From: Bordetella bronchialis
Lineage (GTDB): Bacteria > Pseudomonadota > Gammaproteobacteria > Burkholderiales > Burkholderiaceae_B
Length of the DNA: 64,000 nucleotides
Assembly (NCBI RefSeq): GCF_001676705.1
Contig: NZ_CP016170.1
Coordinates: 4,402,001-4,466,000, forward strand
Reading direction: 5' to 3'
The position numbers and the translations under genes were made by a program. Positions 27,115 through 40,999 of this stretch are shown one piece after another; within the stretch, counting starts at the first letter, position 1; each line of letters begins with the position of its first letter. A model generated the notes under the pieces. It had not been told where the DNA came from, ran no database searches, and saw only the letters and a list, made by a program, of their open reading frames with translations.

Positions 27115-28596
27115 ATGTACGACACCCTGATCGGCCCCGTCCGCGTGCTGGACGGCAGCGGGGCGGCCGAATTCCAGGCCAATGTGGCGCTGCGCGAAGG
27201 CCGCATCGCGGCCATCGGCGTGGCCGACGGCGCCGCGGCGCGCGCGCGCATCGACGGCCGCGGCCCCGACGGACGGCCGCGCGTGCTGGCGCCCGGCTTC
27301 ATCGACGTGCACACGCACGACGACACCAACGTCATCCGCACGCCGGAGATGCTGCCCAAGCTGTCGCAGGGCGTCACCACGGTGGTGGTGGGCAATTGCG
27401 GCATCAGCGCCTCGCCGGTGCGGCTGCGCGGCGAGGTGCCGGACCCGATGAACCTGCTGGGGCAGGAAGGCGATTTCCAGTATCCCGCCTTCGCCGACTA
27501 CACGGCCGCCGTCGACCGCGCCCGTCCCTCCGTCAACGTGGCCGCGCTGATCGGCCACACCGCCCTGCGCAACAACCACATGGACCGCCTGGACCGCGTC
27601 GCGACCCCGGCGGAGATCGACGCCATGCGGGCGCAGCTGCGCGACGCGCTGGCCCACGGCGCCATCGGCCTGAGCACGGGCCTGGCCTATGCATCGGCCT
27701 ACAACGCCAGCACCGAAGAGGTCCAGGCCCTGGCCGAGGTCCTGGACGAGTTCGGCGCCCTCTACACCACCCACCTGCGCTCGGAATTCGCCGAAATCCT
27801 GGACGCCATGCAAGAGGCCTACGACGTGGCGCGGCACGCCCGCGTGCCCGTCGTGATCTCGCACCTGAAGTGCGCCGGCGCGGGCAATTGGGGGCGCACG
27901 ACGGAAGTCCTGGCCAGCCTGGAGCGCGCCGGCCGCATGCAGCATGTGGGCTGCGATTGCTATCCCTATTCCGCCAGCTCGTCCACGCTGGACCTGAAGC
28001 AGGTGACCGACGATTTCGATATCGACATCACATGGTCCACCCCGCATCCCGAGCAGGCCGGCCGCAAACTGGCGGACATCGCGCGCGACTGGGACATGCC
28101 GCTGATGGACGCGGCACGCCGCCTGCAGCCCGCCGGCGCCGTGTACCACGGCATGCGCGAAGACGACGTGCGGCGCGTGCTGGCCCACCGGCTCACCATG
28201 ATCGGATCCGACGGCCTGCCCAACGACCCGCATCCCCATCCCCGGCTGTGGGGCGCATTCCCGCGCGTGCTGGGCCATTACAGCCGCGACGTGGGTCTGT
28301 TCCCGCTGGCCGAGGCCGTGCACAAGATGACGGGCCTGTCGGCCGCCCGCTTCGGCCTGCGCGACCGCGGCCTGATACGCGAGGGCAATTGGGCCGACCT
28401 GGTGCTGTTCGATCCCGACACCGTCATCGACCGCGCCACCTTCGACGCGCCGCTGCAGACCTCCGCCGGCATCGACGGCGTATGGGTCAATGGCGCCCTA
28501 TCCTATTGGCAAGGCGCGGCCACGGGCGACCGCGCCGGCCGCTGGCTGCCGCGCCAGGGCGACCTGCGCGGCGGCTTCCATCTCTTGAATCCCTGA
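27115..28596 (+). CDS. D-aminoacylase (N-acyl-D-amino-acid deacylase)
   Basis: This 493-residue amidohydrolase removes the acyl group from N-acyl-D-amino acids. His66, His68 (DVHTHDD), Cys95 (GNCGIS), His220 (TTHLRS), His250 (VISHLKC) and Asp366 (IGSDGLP) are all present. They lie within one residue of the zinc ligands and catalytic Asp known for the Alcaligenes D-aminoacylase (His67, His69, Cys96, His220, His250, Asp366). GGAG at 27102-27105 supports the start MYDTLIGPV. The 4-bp gap to the RpiR gene indicates one operon. The product, a free D-amino acid, would feed the PLP enzyme at the head of the cluster. Confidence 0.93.
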   Translation: MYDTLIGPVRVLDGSGAAEFQANVALREGRIAAIGVADGAAARARIDGRGPDGRPRVLAPGFIDVHTHDDTNVIRTPEMLPKLSQGVTTVVVGNCGISASPVRLRGEVPDPMNLLGQEGDFQYPAFADYTAAVDRARPSVNVAALIGHTALRNNHMDRLDRVATPAEIDAMRAQLRDALAHGAIGLSTGLAYASAYNASTEEVQALAEVLDEFGALYTTHLRSEFAEILDAMQEAYDVARHARVPVVISHLKCAGAGNWGRTTEVLASLERAGRMQHVGCDCYPYSASSSTLDLKQVTDDFDIDITWSTPHPEQAGRKLADIARDWDMPLMDAARRLQPAGAVYHGMREDDVRRVLAHRLTMIGSDGLPNDPHPHPRLWGAFPRVLGHYSRDVGLFPLAEAVHKMTGLSAARFGLRDRGLIREGNWADLVLFDPDTVIDRATFDAPLQTSAGIDGVWVNGALSYWQGAATGDRAGRWLPRQGDLRGGFHLLNP

Positions 28597-28606
28597 GGAG
28601 TCTTCC

Positions 28607-29020
28607 ATGAGCGATACCCCGAAACCCGACGCGAACGGCATCACGCGCTACGGCGCGGGCGGCAGCACCGGCGGCGGCGGCAGCCACATGCCCTTCGCGC
28701 GCGCGGTCGCCGCGGACGGCTGGCTGTACGTCTCCGGGCAGGTGCCCATGGAGGAAGGCGAGGTCGTCGAGGGCGGCATCGTGACGCAGTCGCACAAGGC
28801 CATCCAGCAGGTGCTGGCCATCCTGGCCGAAGCCGGCTACGGGCCCGAGCACGTGGTGCGCTGCGGCGTCTGGCTGGCCGACGCGCGGGATTTCGCGTCC
28901 TTCAACAAGGTGTTCAAGTCCTACTTCGGCGAGAACCCGCCCGCGCGTGCCTGCGTGGAGTCCCGCCTGGTGGTGGACGCCAAGGTCGAAGTGGACTGCG
29001 TGGCGTACAAGAAGCCCTGA
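28607..29020 (+). CDS. RidA (YjgF/YER057c/UK114) family protein
   Basis: This 137-residue RidA-fold protein contains ADGWLYVSGQVPMEEGEVVE and the conserved Arg region NPPARACVESRLVVDAKVEV. RidA proteins hydrolyse reactive enamine/imine intermediates released by PLP-dependent dehydratases. Here a dehydratase-like PLP enzyme is encoded in the same cluster, which fits well. The gene begins 10 bp after the D-aminoacylase stop with a GAGGAG ribosome site. Confidence 0.93.
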   Translation: MSDTPKPDANGITRYGAGGSTGGGGSHMPFARAVAADGWLYVSGQVPMEEGEVVEGGIVTQSHKAIQQVLAILAEAGYGPEHVVRCGVWLADARDFASFNKVFKSYFGENPPARACVESRLVVDAKVEVDCVAYKKP

Positions 29021-29079
29021 AAGAAGCCCTTGAAAAAGCCCCCGAAACCGGGCCTTGAACGCAGGCCCTGGACGCACGC

Positions 29080-29967
29080 TCAGGCACGCGCCGGCGTGTC
29101 GCCGAACTCGTCCAGCAGCCGCCCGATCAAGGGATTGCGCGCATCCCGCCGGCTGACGCCGTAGGCGTCGGAGCGGGCGCGCGCATCCGCCAGCGGCCGG
29201 AACACCGCGCCGCGCAGGGCCGAATGCCGCAGCGCCTGCGGCACCAGCGCCACCCCCAGGCCCTGGGACACCAGCGATACCACCGCCAGCCAGTGGCGAG
29301 CCTCGTGCCGTACCTGCGGACGGAATCCGGCCTGCGCGCAGATCGACAGGATGCGATCGTGATAGTCGGGCGATACGCCCTGCCCGAACAGCACGAAGGG
29401 CTGGTCGCGCAGATCGCCGGCCCGCACGCCGGCCTTGCGCGCCAGCGGGTGCCGCGCCGGCAGGCAGCATACGAAGGGTTCCGACACCAGCAGGCGGCTC
29501 TCCAGTTCGTCGGGCATGCGGCTGGTGTGCACGAAGCCCAGGTCCAGGCGGTCGTGCATGAGCTCGGTGATCTGTTCGCCCGAGTTCATTTCCGTCAGCT
29601 TGATGCGCACGCCGGGATAGCGCGCCTGGAAATTGCGCAGCGCCTGCGGCAGCCCGCGATACAGCATCGCCCCGACGAAACCGATGCGCAGGTTGCCGAC
29701 CAGCCCGGCGGCCGCGTCGCGGGCCTCCAGCGCGGCTTCCTCCGCCTGCGCCAGGATCTTGCGCGCCGACAGGCGCATGGCCTCGCCGGCCGGCGTCAGC
29801 CGCACCGCCTTGCTGTTGCGCTCGAACAGGCGCGCGCCGATGCTGTCCTCCAGCTGGCGTATCGCCACCGACAGCGGCGGCTGGGAAATCGCCAGCCGCG
29901 CCGCCGCGCGGCCGAAATGCAGCTCTTCGGCCAATACCGAGAAATAACGCAGATGGCGCAGTTCCAT
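29080..29967 (-). CDS. LysR-family regulator
   Basis: This 295-residue regulator starts MELRHLRYFSVLAEELHFGR. The winged helix-turn-helix spans residues 1-60 (ARLAISQPPLSVAIRQLEDS). The effector-binding domain (about 90-290) contains GNLRIGFVGAMLYRGLP and FVCCLPARHPLA. The sequence resembles the BenM/CatM-like branch that senses aromatic or acyl compounds. It is divergent from the acyl-CoA dehydrogenase operon and almost certainly controls it. Confidence 0.94.
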   Translation of the reverse strand: MELRHLRYFSVLAEELHFGRAAARLAISQPPLSVAIRQLEDSIGARLFERNSKAVRLTPAGEAMRLSARKILAQAEEAALEARDAAAGLVGNLRIGFVGAMLYRGLPQALRNFQARYPGVRIKLTEMNSGEQITELMHDRLDLGFVHTSRMPDELESRLLVSEPFVCCLPARHPLARKAGVRAGDLRDQPFVLFGQGVSPDYHDRILSICAQAGFRPQVRHEARHWLAVVSLVSQGLGVALVPQALRHSALRGAVFRPLADARARSDAYGVSRRDARNPLIGRLLDEFGDTPARA

Positions 29968-30080
29968 TCGATTGCCCCGGCCGATATATATATCGAATCG
30001 TACAAGACATATTCAATATTGGATCGCTATGGACGGCCCGCCTAGAATGCCCGGCATAACACCTATCAGGAGACGCCGGC
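29968..30080. promoter_or_regulatory. LysR-acyl-CoA dehydrogenase divergent control region
   Basis: The 14-bp palindrome CGATATATATATCG lies at 29982-29995 and suits a LysR-type T-N11-A site. CAATATTG (30014-30021) overlaps the likely -35. TTGGAT (30019-30024) and TAGAAT (30043-30048), 18 bp apart, form a plausible promoter for the rightward operon. An AGGAG ribosome site follows about 7 bp before the start at 30081. Confidence 0.55.
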
Positions 30081-31742
30081 ATGCAGGCAGCCGTTCCCCA
30101 TCCCGTACCGGACCGCCGTGGCGAAAACTTCTACGCCTGCGACGCGGAGCTGCAGCGCCTGCTGCCCCTGTACCTGCCGGCCGACCTGCTGCGCCACATG
30201 ACGCCGCATTTCGACCGCCTGGGCGAACTGGCGGGCGGCAGGCTGGACGAACTGGCCGGCATCGCCGACCATCATCCGCCCACGCTGCAGGTGCGCAGCC
30301 GCAGCGGCCTGGACGAACAGCGGGTGCTCAAGCACCCCGCCTATGTGGAAATGGAACGGCTGGCGCTCAGCGAGTTCGGGCTGGGCGCGATGTCGCATCG
30401 CAACGAGACGCTGGGCTGGCAAGGTCCCATGCCGCCCATCGTCAAGTACGTCCTGACGTTTCTTTTCGTGCAGTCCGAGTTCGGCCTGTGCTGCCCGGTT
30501 TCCATGACCGATTCGCTGACGCGCACGCTGCGCAAGTTCGGCGACCCGGGCCTGGTGGAGCGCTACCTGCCGCGCCTGACGTCGCTGGACTTCGATGAAC
30601 TGGCGCAGGGCGCGATGTTCATGACGGAGCAAGGCGCCGGCTCGGACATCGCCGCCACCGCCACGGAGGCGCGCCGCGACGAGAACGGCGCATGGCGCCT
30701 GTATGGCGATAAATGGTTCTGCTCCAACCCCGATGCCGACCTGGCCATGGTGCTGGCCCGGCCCGCGGGCGCGCCGGAAGGACTGAAGGGCGTGTCGCTA
30801 TTCCTGCTGCCCCGCCACCTGGAAGACGGCAGCGCCAACGCGTACCGCATCATCCGCCTGAAGGACAAGCTCGGCACGCGGTCCATGGCCAGCGGCGAAA
30901 TCCGCCTGGAAGGGGCGCTGGCCTATCTGGTGGGCGAGCCGGGGCGCGGCTTCGTGCAAATGGCGGACATGGTGAACAACTCGCGCCTGTCCAACGGCGT
31001 GCGCGCGGCCGGCTTGATGCGGCGAGCCGTCGCCGAGGCCGAATTCGTCGCGCGGGAACGGCGCGCCTTCGGCCGCCCGCTGCAGGACATGCCGCTGATG
31101 CGCCGCCAGCTGGACAAGCTGCGCGTGCCGGCCGAACAGGCCCGCACCATGGTGTTCCAGACCGCGCAGGCCCTGGCGCGCTCGGATGCGGGAGAGCCCG
31201 GCGCCTACGCGCTGCTGCGCATCCTGACGCCCCTGATCAAGTTCCGCGCCTGCCGCGACGCGCGCAAGGTGACCGGCGACGCGATGGAAGTCCGCGGCGG
31301 CTGCGGCTATATCGAGGAATGGAGCGATCCGCGCCTGCTGCGTGACGCGCACCTGGGCTCGATCTGGGAAGGCACCAGCAATATCGTCGCGCTGGACGTG
31401 ATACGCGCGGTCAGGCGTGAGAACTCCCTGCCGGTGCTACGCGACCATAATCGCGTCCTGCTGGAGCAGGCAGAGCTGGCGCCCGCCTATGCGCAGGCGC
31501 TGTCCCAGGCGCTGGATGGCGCCTGCGCGCTGGCCGAAGCGGCCGCGCGCGAAGGCGGCGACGTCCTGGCACGGCAGGCGGCGTCGGCGCTGTACCACTG
31601 CACCACCGCCATCGCCATGAGCTGGGAAGCCTGGCGCACGGGATCGGCGGACCGCCTGCGCTGGGCGCAGCTGGCGCTGCGGCATCGGCTGCTGCCGCGC
31701 GATCCGCTCAGCCCCGAGGCCCTGCCCGGCGCGTGGGGTTGA
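30081..31742 (+). CDS. Acyl-CoA dehydrogenase (AidB-like branch)
   Basis: This 553-residue flavoenzyme has the three-domain acyl-CoA dehydrogenase layout: helical N-domain, beta domain (GAMFMTEQGAGSDIAATAT and LYGDKWFCSNPDADLAMVLA), then a C-terminal helical domain (GYIEEWSDPRLLRDAHL, SIWEGTSNIVALDVIRAV). The long N-terminus and the sequence GWQGPMPPIVKYVLTFLFVQ resemble AidB/ACAD11-type proteins more than short-chain enzymes. It heads an operon with a Bug receptor and a CoA transferase, which suggests uptake, CoA activation and dehydrogenation of an organic acid. Confidence 0.92.
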   Translation: MQAAVPHPVPDRRGENFYACDAELQRLLPLYLPADLLRHMTPHFDRLGELAGGRLDELAGIADHHPPTLQVRSRSGLDEQRVLKHPAYVEMERLALSEFGLGAMSHRNETLGWQGPMPPIVKYVLTFLFVQSEFGLCCPVSMTDSLTRTLRKFGDPGLVERYLPRLTSLDFDELAQGAMFMTEQGAGSDIAATATEARRDENGAWRLYGDKWFCSNPDADLAMVLARPAGAPEGLKGVSLFLLPRHLEDGSANAYRIIRLKDKLGTRSMASGEIRLEGALAYLVGEPGRGFVQMADMVNNSRLSNGVRAAGLMRRAVAEAEFVARERRAFGRPLQDMPLMRRQLDKLRVPAEQARTMVFQTAQALARSDAGEPGAYALLRILTPLIKFRACRDARKVTGDAMEVRGGCGYIEEWSDPRLLRDAHLGSIWEGTSNIVALDVIRAVRRENSLPVLRDHNRVLLEQAELAPAYAQALSQALDGACALAEAAAREGGDVLARQAASALYHCTTAIAMSWEAWRTGSADRLRWAQLALRHRLLPRDPLSPEALPGAWG

Positions 31743-31809
31743 TACGTCCCGGGCAAGCAGCAACACGCACCACGACATCGAAGACCAAAACAACAAATCG
31801 GAGACAAGC

Positions 31810-32796
31810 ATGTACAAGCGCACCTTCCTCACGCTGCTGTCCGCGGCCTGCGCCACGCTGGCGGGCCTGGCCGCCGGCACTGCCGCGGCCGAAACCTTCC
31901 CGTCCAAGCCCTTGACGCTGGTGATACCTTATCCGCCCGGCGGCCCCACCGACGCCATGGGCCGGACACTGGCCACGGAGATCTCGCAGTACCTGCCGCA
32001 ACCCATGATCGTGGAGAACCGCGCCGGCGCCAACGGCAACATCGGCGCCGAATTCGTGGCGCGCGCGCAGCCGGACGGCTATACGCTGATGTTCGGCACC
32101 TCCGGCCCGCTGGCGATCAATTCCAGCCTGTACAGCCAGATCAACTACGACCCGGTCAAGAGCTATGCGCCGGTCATCCACGTCGGCTACCTGCCCAACA
32201 TCCTGGTGGTGAATCCCAGCATCCCGGCCAAGACGGTGCCGGAACTGGTCGCCTATTCCAAGAGCCATCCGGGCAAGCTGGCCTTCGCCTCGTCCGGTAC
32301 GGGCGCATCCTCGCATCTGGCCGGCGTGATGTTCAACGCCCTGGCGGGCACGGACTTCCTGCACATCCCGTACAAGGGCACCGGCCCGGCCCTGAACGAT
32401 CTGCTGGGCGATCACGTGGCCATGAGCTTCACCGACGTGCTGACGGCCAAGCCTTTCGTGGAGTCCGGCAAGCTGCGCGCGCTGGGCGTCACCACGGCCA
32501 CGCGTTCGCGCGCCCTGCCCCAGGTGCCGACCGTGGCCGAGCAGGGCTACCCCGGCTACGACGTCAGCGTGTTCTTCGGCATCGTGGCGCCCGCGGGCAC
32601 GCCGCCCGACCGCATCGCCGTGCTGAACAAGGCCTTCGTCCAGGCGCTGAATTCCGACAAGGTCAAGGCGCTGTTCGCTGCGCAAGGCCTGGAATCCGCG
32701 CCGGACAGCACGCCGCAGGCCCTGGGCGCCTTCATCGCGCGGGAAAAAGCCAAGTGGGCCAAGGTGATCCAGTCTTCCGGCATACCGCTCAACTGA
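31810..32796 (+). CDS. Bug-family TTT solute receptor
   Basis: This 328-residue protein has a signal peptide (LSAACATLAGLAAGTAAA, cleavage near AAAETFPSKP). Family motifs are LVIPYPPGGPTDAMGRTLA, VENRAGANGNIGAEFVARA, DGYTLMFGTSGPLAI and LPQVPTVAEQGYPGYD. It lies between the dehydrogenase and the CoA transferase gene and presumably captures their substrate acid in the periplasm. Again no membrane subunits are nearby. Confidence 0.95.
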   Translation: MYKRTFLTLLSAACATLAGLAAGTAAAETFPSKPLTLVIPYPPGGPTDAMGRTLATEISQYLPQPMIVENRAGANGNIGAEFVARAQPDGYTLMFGTSGPLAINSSLYSQINYDPVKSYAPVIHVGYLPNILVVNPSIPAKTVPELVAYSKSHPGKLAFASSGTGASSHLAGVMFNALAGTDFLHIPYKGTGPALNDLLGDHVAMSFTDVLTAKPFVESGKLRALGVTTATRSRALPQVPTVAEQGYPGYDVSVFFGIVAPAGTPPDRIAVLNKAFVQALNSDKVKALFAAQGLESAPDSTPQALGAFIAREKAKWAKVIQSSGIPLN

Positions 32797-32857
32797 CCGG
32801 GCCGGGCCCGCGCGACCGGCACGGGGCCCTGCCGAAAGTCCATTCCGGAGCAGTCCC

Positions 32858-33982
32858 ATGATTTCCCACACCGCCGGCGCCCTGGCCGGCATCCGCGTCC
32901 TGGACATTTCCCGCATCCTGGGCGGCCCGTACTGCGGCCAGATACTGGGCGACCACGGGGCCGATGTGCTGAAGATCGAGCCGCCGCAAGGCGACGACAC
33001 CCGCAGCTGGGGGCCGCCCTTCAAGGACGGCGTGGCCTCTTACTACATGGGCTTGAACCGCAACAAGCGCGTGCAGCACCTGGACCTGTCCAGCGCCGAA
33101 GGCCGCGACCGCCTGCTGCAGCTGCTGGAGCACGCCGACGTGCTGGTCGAGAACTTCAAGATCGGCACCATGGAGCGCTGGGGGATAGGCTACGACGCCC
33201 TGTCGCGGCGCTTTCCGCGCCTGGTCTGGTGCCGGGTTTCCGGCTTCGGCGCCGATGGCCCGCTGGGCGGGCTGGCCGGCTACGACGCCGCCGTGCAGGC
33301 CATGAGCGGCATCATGAGCGTCAACGGCGAGGCGGGCGGCGAACCGCTGCGCGTGGGCTTGCCCGTTGTCGATATGGTGACCGGACTGAATGCGGTGATC
33401 GGCGTGCTGCTGGCCCTGCAGGAACGCCATCGCAGCGGCAAGGGCCAGTTCGTCGAAACCACGCTGTACGACAGCGGACTGTCGTTGCTGCATCCCCATG
33501 CGGCCAACTGGTTCATGGACGGACGCCCGCCGCGCCGCACCGGCAACGCGCATCCCAACATCTACCCCTACGACACTTTTCGCACCGGCACCGACCCGCT
33601 GTTCCTGGCCATCGGCAACGACCGGCAATTCGCCACGCTATGCCAGGTCCTGGGCCGCCCCGAGCTGGCGGCCGACGAGCGCTTCGCCACGCCGGGTGGC
33701 CGCTCGACGCATCGCGCCGCGCTCAAGGCATTGCTGGAAGACGCCTTGTCCGGATTCGAGGCCGCCAGCCTGGTGGACCGCCTGATGGCGGCGAACGTGC
33801 CGGCCGCGCCGGTGCTGGACATGGATGCCGCGCTGTCGCATCCCCACACCGCGCACCGCGGCATGGTGGTGGACATCGGCAAGGACTATCGGGGCCTGGG
33901 AGCGCCGGTCAAGCTGAGCCGCACGCCGGCCACCTATCGCCATGCGCCCCTGACACCGGGCACGGATTTCGAAAGCGACTGA
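32858..33982 (+). CDS. CoA transferase family III (CaiB/BaiF)
   Basis: This 374-residue protein starts with GIRVLDISRILGGPYCGQIL. The family motif DHGADVLKIEPPQGDDTR follows and NRNKRVQHLDLSSAEGRDRL is typical. Asp172 in LPVVDMVTGLNAVIGVL aligns with the catalytic Asp of formyl-CoA transferase. It exchanges CoA between acyl-CoA and a free carboxylate, presumably activating the acid bound by the preceding receptor for the acyl-CoA dehydrogenase. The gene ends only 16 bp from the convergent lolA stop. Confidence 0.93.
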   Translation: MISHTAGALAGIRVLDISRILGGPYCGQILGDHGADVLKIEPPQGDDTRSWGPPFKDGVASYYMGLNRNKRVQHLDLSSAEGRDRLLQLLEHADVLVENFKIGTMERWGIGYDALSRRFPRLVWCRVSGFGADGPLGGLAGYDAAVQAMSGIMSVNGEAGGEPLRVGLPVVDMVTGLNAVIGVLLALQERHRSGKGQFVETTLYDSGLSLLHPHAANWFMDGRPPRRTGNAHPNIYPYDTFRTGTDPLFLAIGNDRQFATLCQVLGRPELAADERFATPGGRSTHRAALKALLEDALSGFEAASLVDRLMAANVPAAPVLDMDAALSHPHTAHRGMVVDIGKDYRGLGAPVKLSRTPATYRHAPLTPGTDFESD

Positions 33983-33998
33983 GGCGCGCGAACGGCGC

Positions 33999-34642
33999 CT
34001 ACATATTCACCACATCCACGCCCTTGGGCGGCGTGAAGGTGAAATCCTGCGCGTTGATCCTGGGATTGGGGACGATGTTGGACAGGTCCACGCGCGTGGT
34101 CTGGCCGAAGGCATCCAGCAGTTCGATACGCGCGGGCTGGTTGTCCTTGAAGCCGATATCCACGCGCGAAAAACCCGCATCGGTGGTGCGCGGCTTGGCC
34201 CGCAGCCATTCCAGGCCATCGCGTGCCGGCAGGGCCGACACATCGAAGGACTGCTCCAGCGACCCCGACCCGAACAGAATGGCGGCCGGAGACGTACCGA
34301 TGGCCTGGTCCACCTTGCGCACCGTGACCTGCGCCAGGTCCGGATCGTACTGGTAGACCTGCTTGCCGTCGGAAACGATCAACTGTTCATACGGCTTCTG
34401 CACGGACCACTTGAATCTGCCCGGGCGCTGGAAACTGAAGGTGCCGCTTTGCGGCGGCCGCGGCTGCGACTGCTGGCCGCCGGAGGTCGCTTGCGTGAAG
34501 GATCCGGTGGCCGCGGTCACGGACGCGACGAAGGCATGCAGCTGCTCCTGCGCCGTGGCGGCGTGGGCGGGCATGGGCAGCGCGACGCCCAGGGAGATGG
34601 CCGCCGCTGCCGCCAGCGCGGCAAGGCTATGGGATAGACGCA

Positions 34643-34646
<4 letters not shown>
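33999..34646 (-). CDS. lolA: Outer-membrane lipoprotein carrier protein LolA
   Basis: This 215-residue periplasmic chaperone has a signal peptide ([18 protein letters not shown]). Recognisable features are [39 protein letters not shown] and a C-terminal [16 protein letters not shown]. LolA carries lipoproteins from LolCDE to LolB. The start overlaps the ftsK stop (ATGATGA). The second ATG at 34643 has the better spacing to GGGAGG and could be the real start. It is normally followed by rarA, but here the next gene is the convergent CoA transferase. Confidence 0.95.
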
Positions 34647-38745
<4,099 letters not shown>

Positions 38746-38800
38746 GGCGGCGGCTGTCCCGCGGCGGGCATCGAGCCCGCTCGATAAACCCCGAGGCCCC

Positions 38801-40966
38801 TCAGCGGATTGCGTCGGCCGCGCCCGCGACCGACGCCGTGGGCGTGGGCTCTCCCGCGGCCTGTTCCGCCACGGCCCGCCGGGGATCGCGCACATAATCC
38901 ACCAGGGCCTCCGTGGCCGGGTCCGGGCGCGGCGTCAGCAACGACACCACGATGATGGCCAGGAAGGCCGCCGGCGCACCGAATATCCCCGCCGCGACGG
39001 GCTGTATGCCCCACCAAAGGTCCACCGCCTGGGTGGGTGGCACGCCGAAAACCAGTTCGCGCAGCCACGGATGGCTGTGCGCCATGTAGGTGAAGGTGAC
39101 CGCCAGCCCCACGGCCATGCCCGCGGTAGCCCCCCATTTATTGGCCCGCTTCCAGAATATCCCCATCACCAGCGCCGGAAAGAAGGACGACGCGGCCACC
39201 GAAAACGCCGCCGACACCATGATGAGGATGTCGGCCGGCTTGCGCGCCGCCACCCAGGCCGCCGCGAAGGCCACCACCAGCAGCAGGGTCTTGGACACCA
39301 TCACCCGCCGCGCCGCCGCCATGCGCGGGGAGATGACGCGATAAAGCATGTCATGGGACAGGGCGTTCGACAGGGTCAGCAGCAGGCCGTCGGCGGTGGA
39401 CAGGGCCGCCGCCAGCCCGCCTGCCGCCACCAGGCCGGACACCACATAGGGCAGGCCGCCGATTTCCGGCGCGGCCAGCACGACCACATCGGCCCCCATA
39501 TGGATTTCGCCCAACTGCACGATGCCGTCGCCGTTCACGTCCACCACGTCCACCAGCGAGGGGCTGATGGCGCTCCAGGCCGCGACCCAATCCGGCAAGG
39601 ACGTATATCGCGCGCCCACAAGATCCGTATAGACCACGTATTTGACGAGTATCGCCAGCGCCGGCGCCAGCAGGTAAAGCAGCAGGATGAACAGCAGCGT
39701 CCAGCAGACGGAACGGCGCGCCGCGCCCACCGATGGCGTGGTGTAGGAACGCATCAGGATGTGGGGCAGCCCGGCGGTGCCCAGCATCAGGCATAGCACC
39801 AGGGCCAGGAAGTTGGCGCGCTGCGAGGCCTGGGTTTCCGGTGGCGCGCGGCTGTCCGGACTGGCGCGGGGCTCCACCGGCGGATAAGGCTGCACCGCCG
39901 GCACCGGGCGTTGCGCCCGTGCACGGAACTCCTGCCGGTCGCGGTACCAGCGGCTGCGGGCTTCCTCGACGGTGACCGGGTAGGCGTCCAGTTCTCGCTC
40001 GATGGAGCGGATCTCCAGCATGGGGGCGTCCGCCGCATTCAGCTGCGCCAGCCGCTGGCGCAGGCGTTCTTTCTCGCTGACCCACGAGCCGGGCAGCGTG
40101 CGCAGCAACTCGTCCATGCGATCGGCGCGCGCCAGCCATTCCTGGCGCACGGCGCGCTCGGCCGCATCGTCCGGCAAACGGCTTTCCTGGCGCACCACCT
40201 GTTCCAGCGCGACGCCGGCCGACATCTGCGGCAAGGCCATGCCCGTGAACTTGATCGACAGCCAGACCACGGGCACCACGTAGGCGATGATCAGGATGAT
40301 GAACTGCCCCACCTGCGTCCAGGTCACCGCGCGCATGCCGCCCAGGAAGGAACACACCAGCATGCCGCCCAGGGCCAGGAAGATCCCCAGCTCGAAGGAA
40401 ATGCCGGTCATGCGGGTGGTGATGATGCCCACGCCGTAGATCTGCGCGACCAGATAGGTAAAGGAACACAGGACGGCGCACGCCACGCCCGCCATGCGCG
40501 GCAGGTTGCCGCCATAGCGCGCGCCCAGGAAGTCCGGCAGGGTGTATTGGCCGAATTTGCGCAGATACGGCGCCAGCAGCAGGGCCACCAGCACATAGCC
40601 GCCCGTCCAGCCCATCACATAGGCCAGGCCCGCATAGCCGCTGACGTATAGCGTGCCGGCCACGCCCAGGAAGGACGCCACCGACATCCAGTCGGCGGCG
40701 GTCGCCATGCCGTTATAGAAGGCCGGCACCCGCCGGCCGGCGACGTAGTATTCGACCGGGTCCGAGGTCCGGCAGACGATGCCGATACCGGCATACAGGC
40801 TGAACGTCACCAGCAGGAAGACATAGCCGATCCAGTTGCGCGGCATGCCCAGCACTTCCAGCAGGGCCAGCACCAGGATCAGCAGGGCGAAACCGGCGGC
40901 GTACAGGACGTAGACGCGCCGCAGGCGCAGGTCCAGCTCGCTGGACGATTTGCCGTGCCCGGGCAT
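38801..40966 (-). CDS. Sodium:solute symporter, VC_2705 subfamily
   Basis: This 721-residue SSS-family transporter has about 13 helices. EYYVAGRRVPAFYNGMATAA, MGWTGGYVLVALLLAPYLRK and FSVAASSFFPALVMGIFWKR are typical. Two insertions stand out. One is a hydrophilic segment of about 135 residues with Arg/Glu-rich predicted helices and a Pro-rich end. The other is a perfect EF-hand loop (DVNGDGIVQLGE, 39506-39541) between helices. Members of this subfamily are paired with a small DUF4212 protein, as here (34 bp upstream), and probably import acetate-like monocarboxylates, which is inference. Confidence 0.92.
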   Translation of the reverse strand: MPGHGKSSSELDLRLRRVYVLYAAGFALLILVLALLEVLGMPRNWIGYVFLLVTFSLYAGIGIVCRTSDPVEYYVAGRRVPAFYNGMATAADWMSVASFLGVAGTLYVSGYAGLAYVMGWTGGYVLVALLLAPYLRKFGQYTLPDFLGARYGGNLPRMAGVACAVLCSFTYLVAQIYGVGIITTRMTGISFELGIFLALGGMLVCSFLGGMRAVTWTQVGQFIILIIAYVVPVVWLSIKFTGMALPQMSAGVALEQVVRQESRLPDDAAERAVRQEWLARADRMDELLRTLPGSWVSEKERLRQRLAQLNAADAPMLEIRSIERELDAYPVTVEEARSRWYRDRQEFRARAQRPVPAVQPYPPVEPRASPDSRAPPETQASQRANFLALVLCLMLGTAGLPHILMRSYTTPSVGAARRSVCWTLLFILLLYLLAPALAILVKYVVYTDLVGARYTSLPDWVAAWSAISPSLVDVVDVNGDGIVQLGEIHMGADVVVLAAPEIGGLPYVVSGLVAAGGLAAALSTADGLLLTLSNALSHDMLYRVISPRMAAARRVMVSKTLLLVVAFAAAWVAARKPADILIMVSAAFSVAASSFFPALVMGIFWKRANKWGATAGMAVGLAVTFTYMAHSHPWLRELVFGVPPTQAVDLWWGIQPVAAGIFGAPAAFLAIIVVSLLTPRPDPATEALVDYVRDPRRAVAEQAAGEPTPTASVAGAADAIR

Positions 40967-40999
40967 CAGCCGCCCCAGTCCCGCCGCGCGGGCGCCGTG

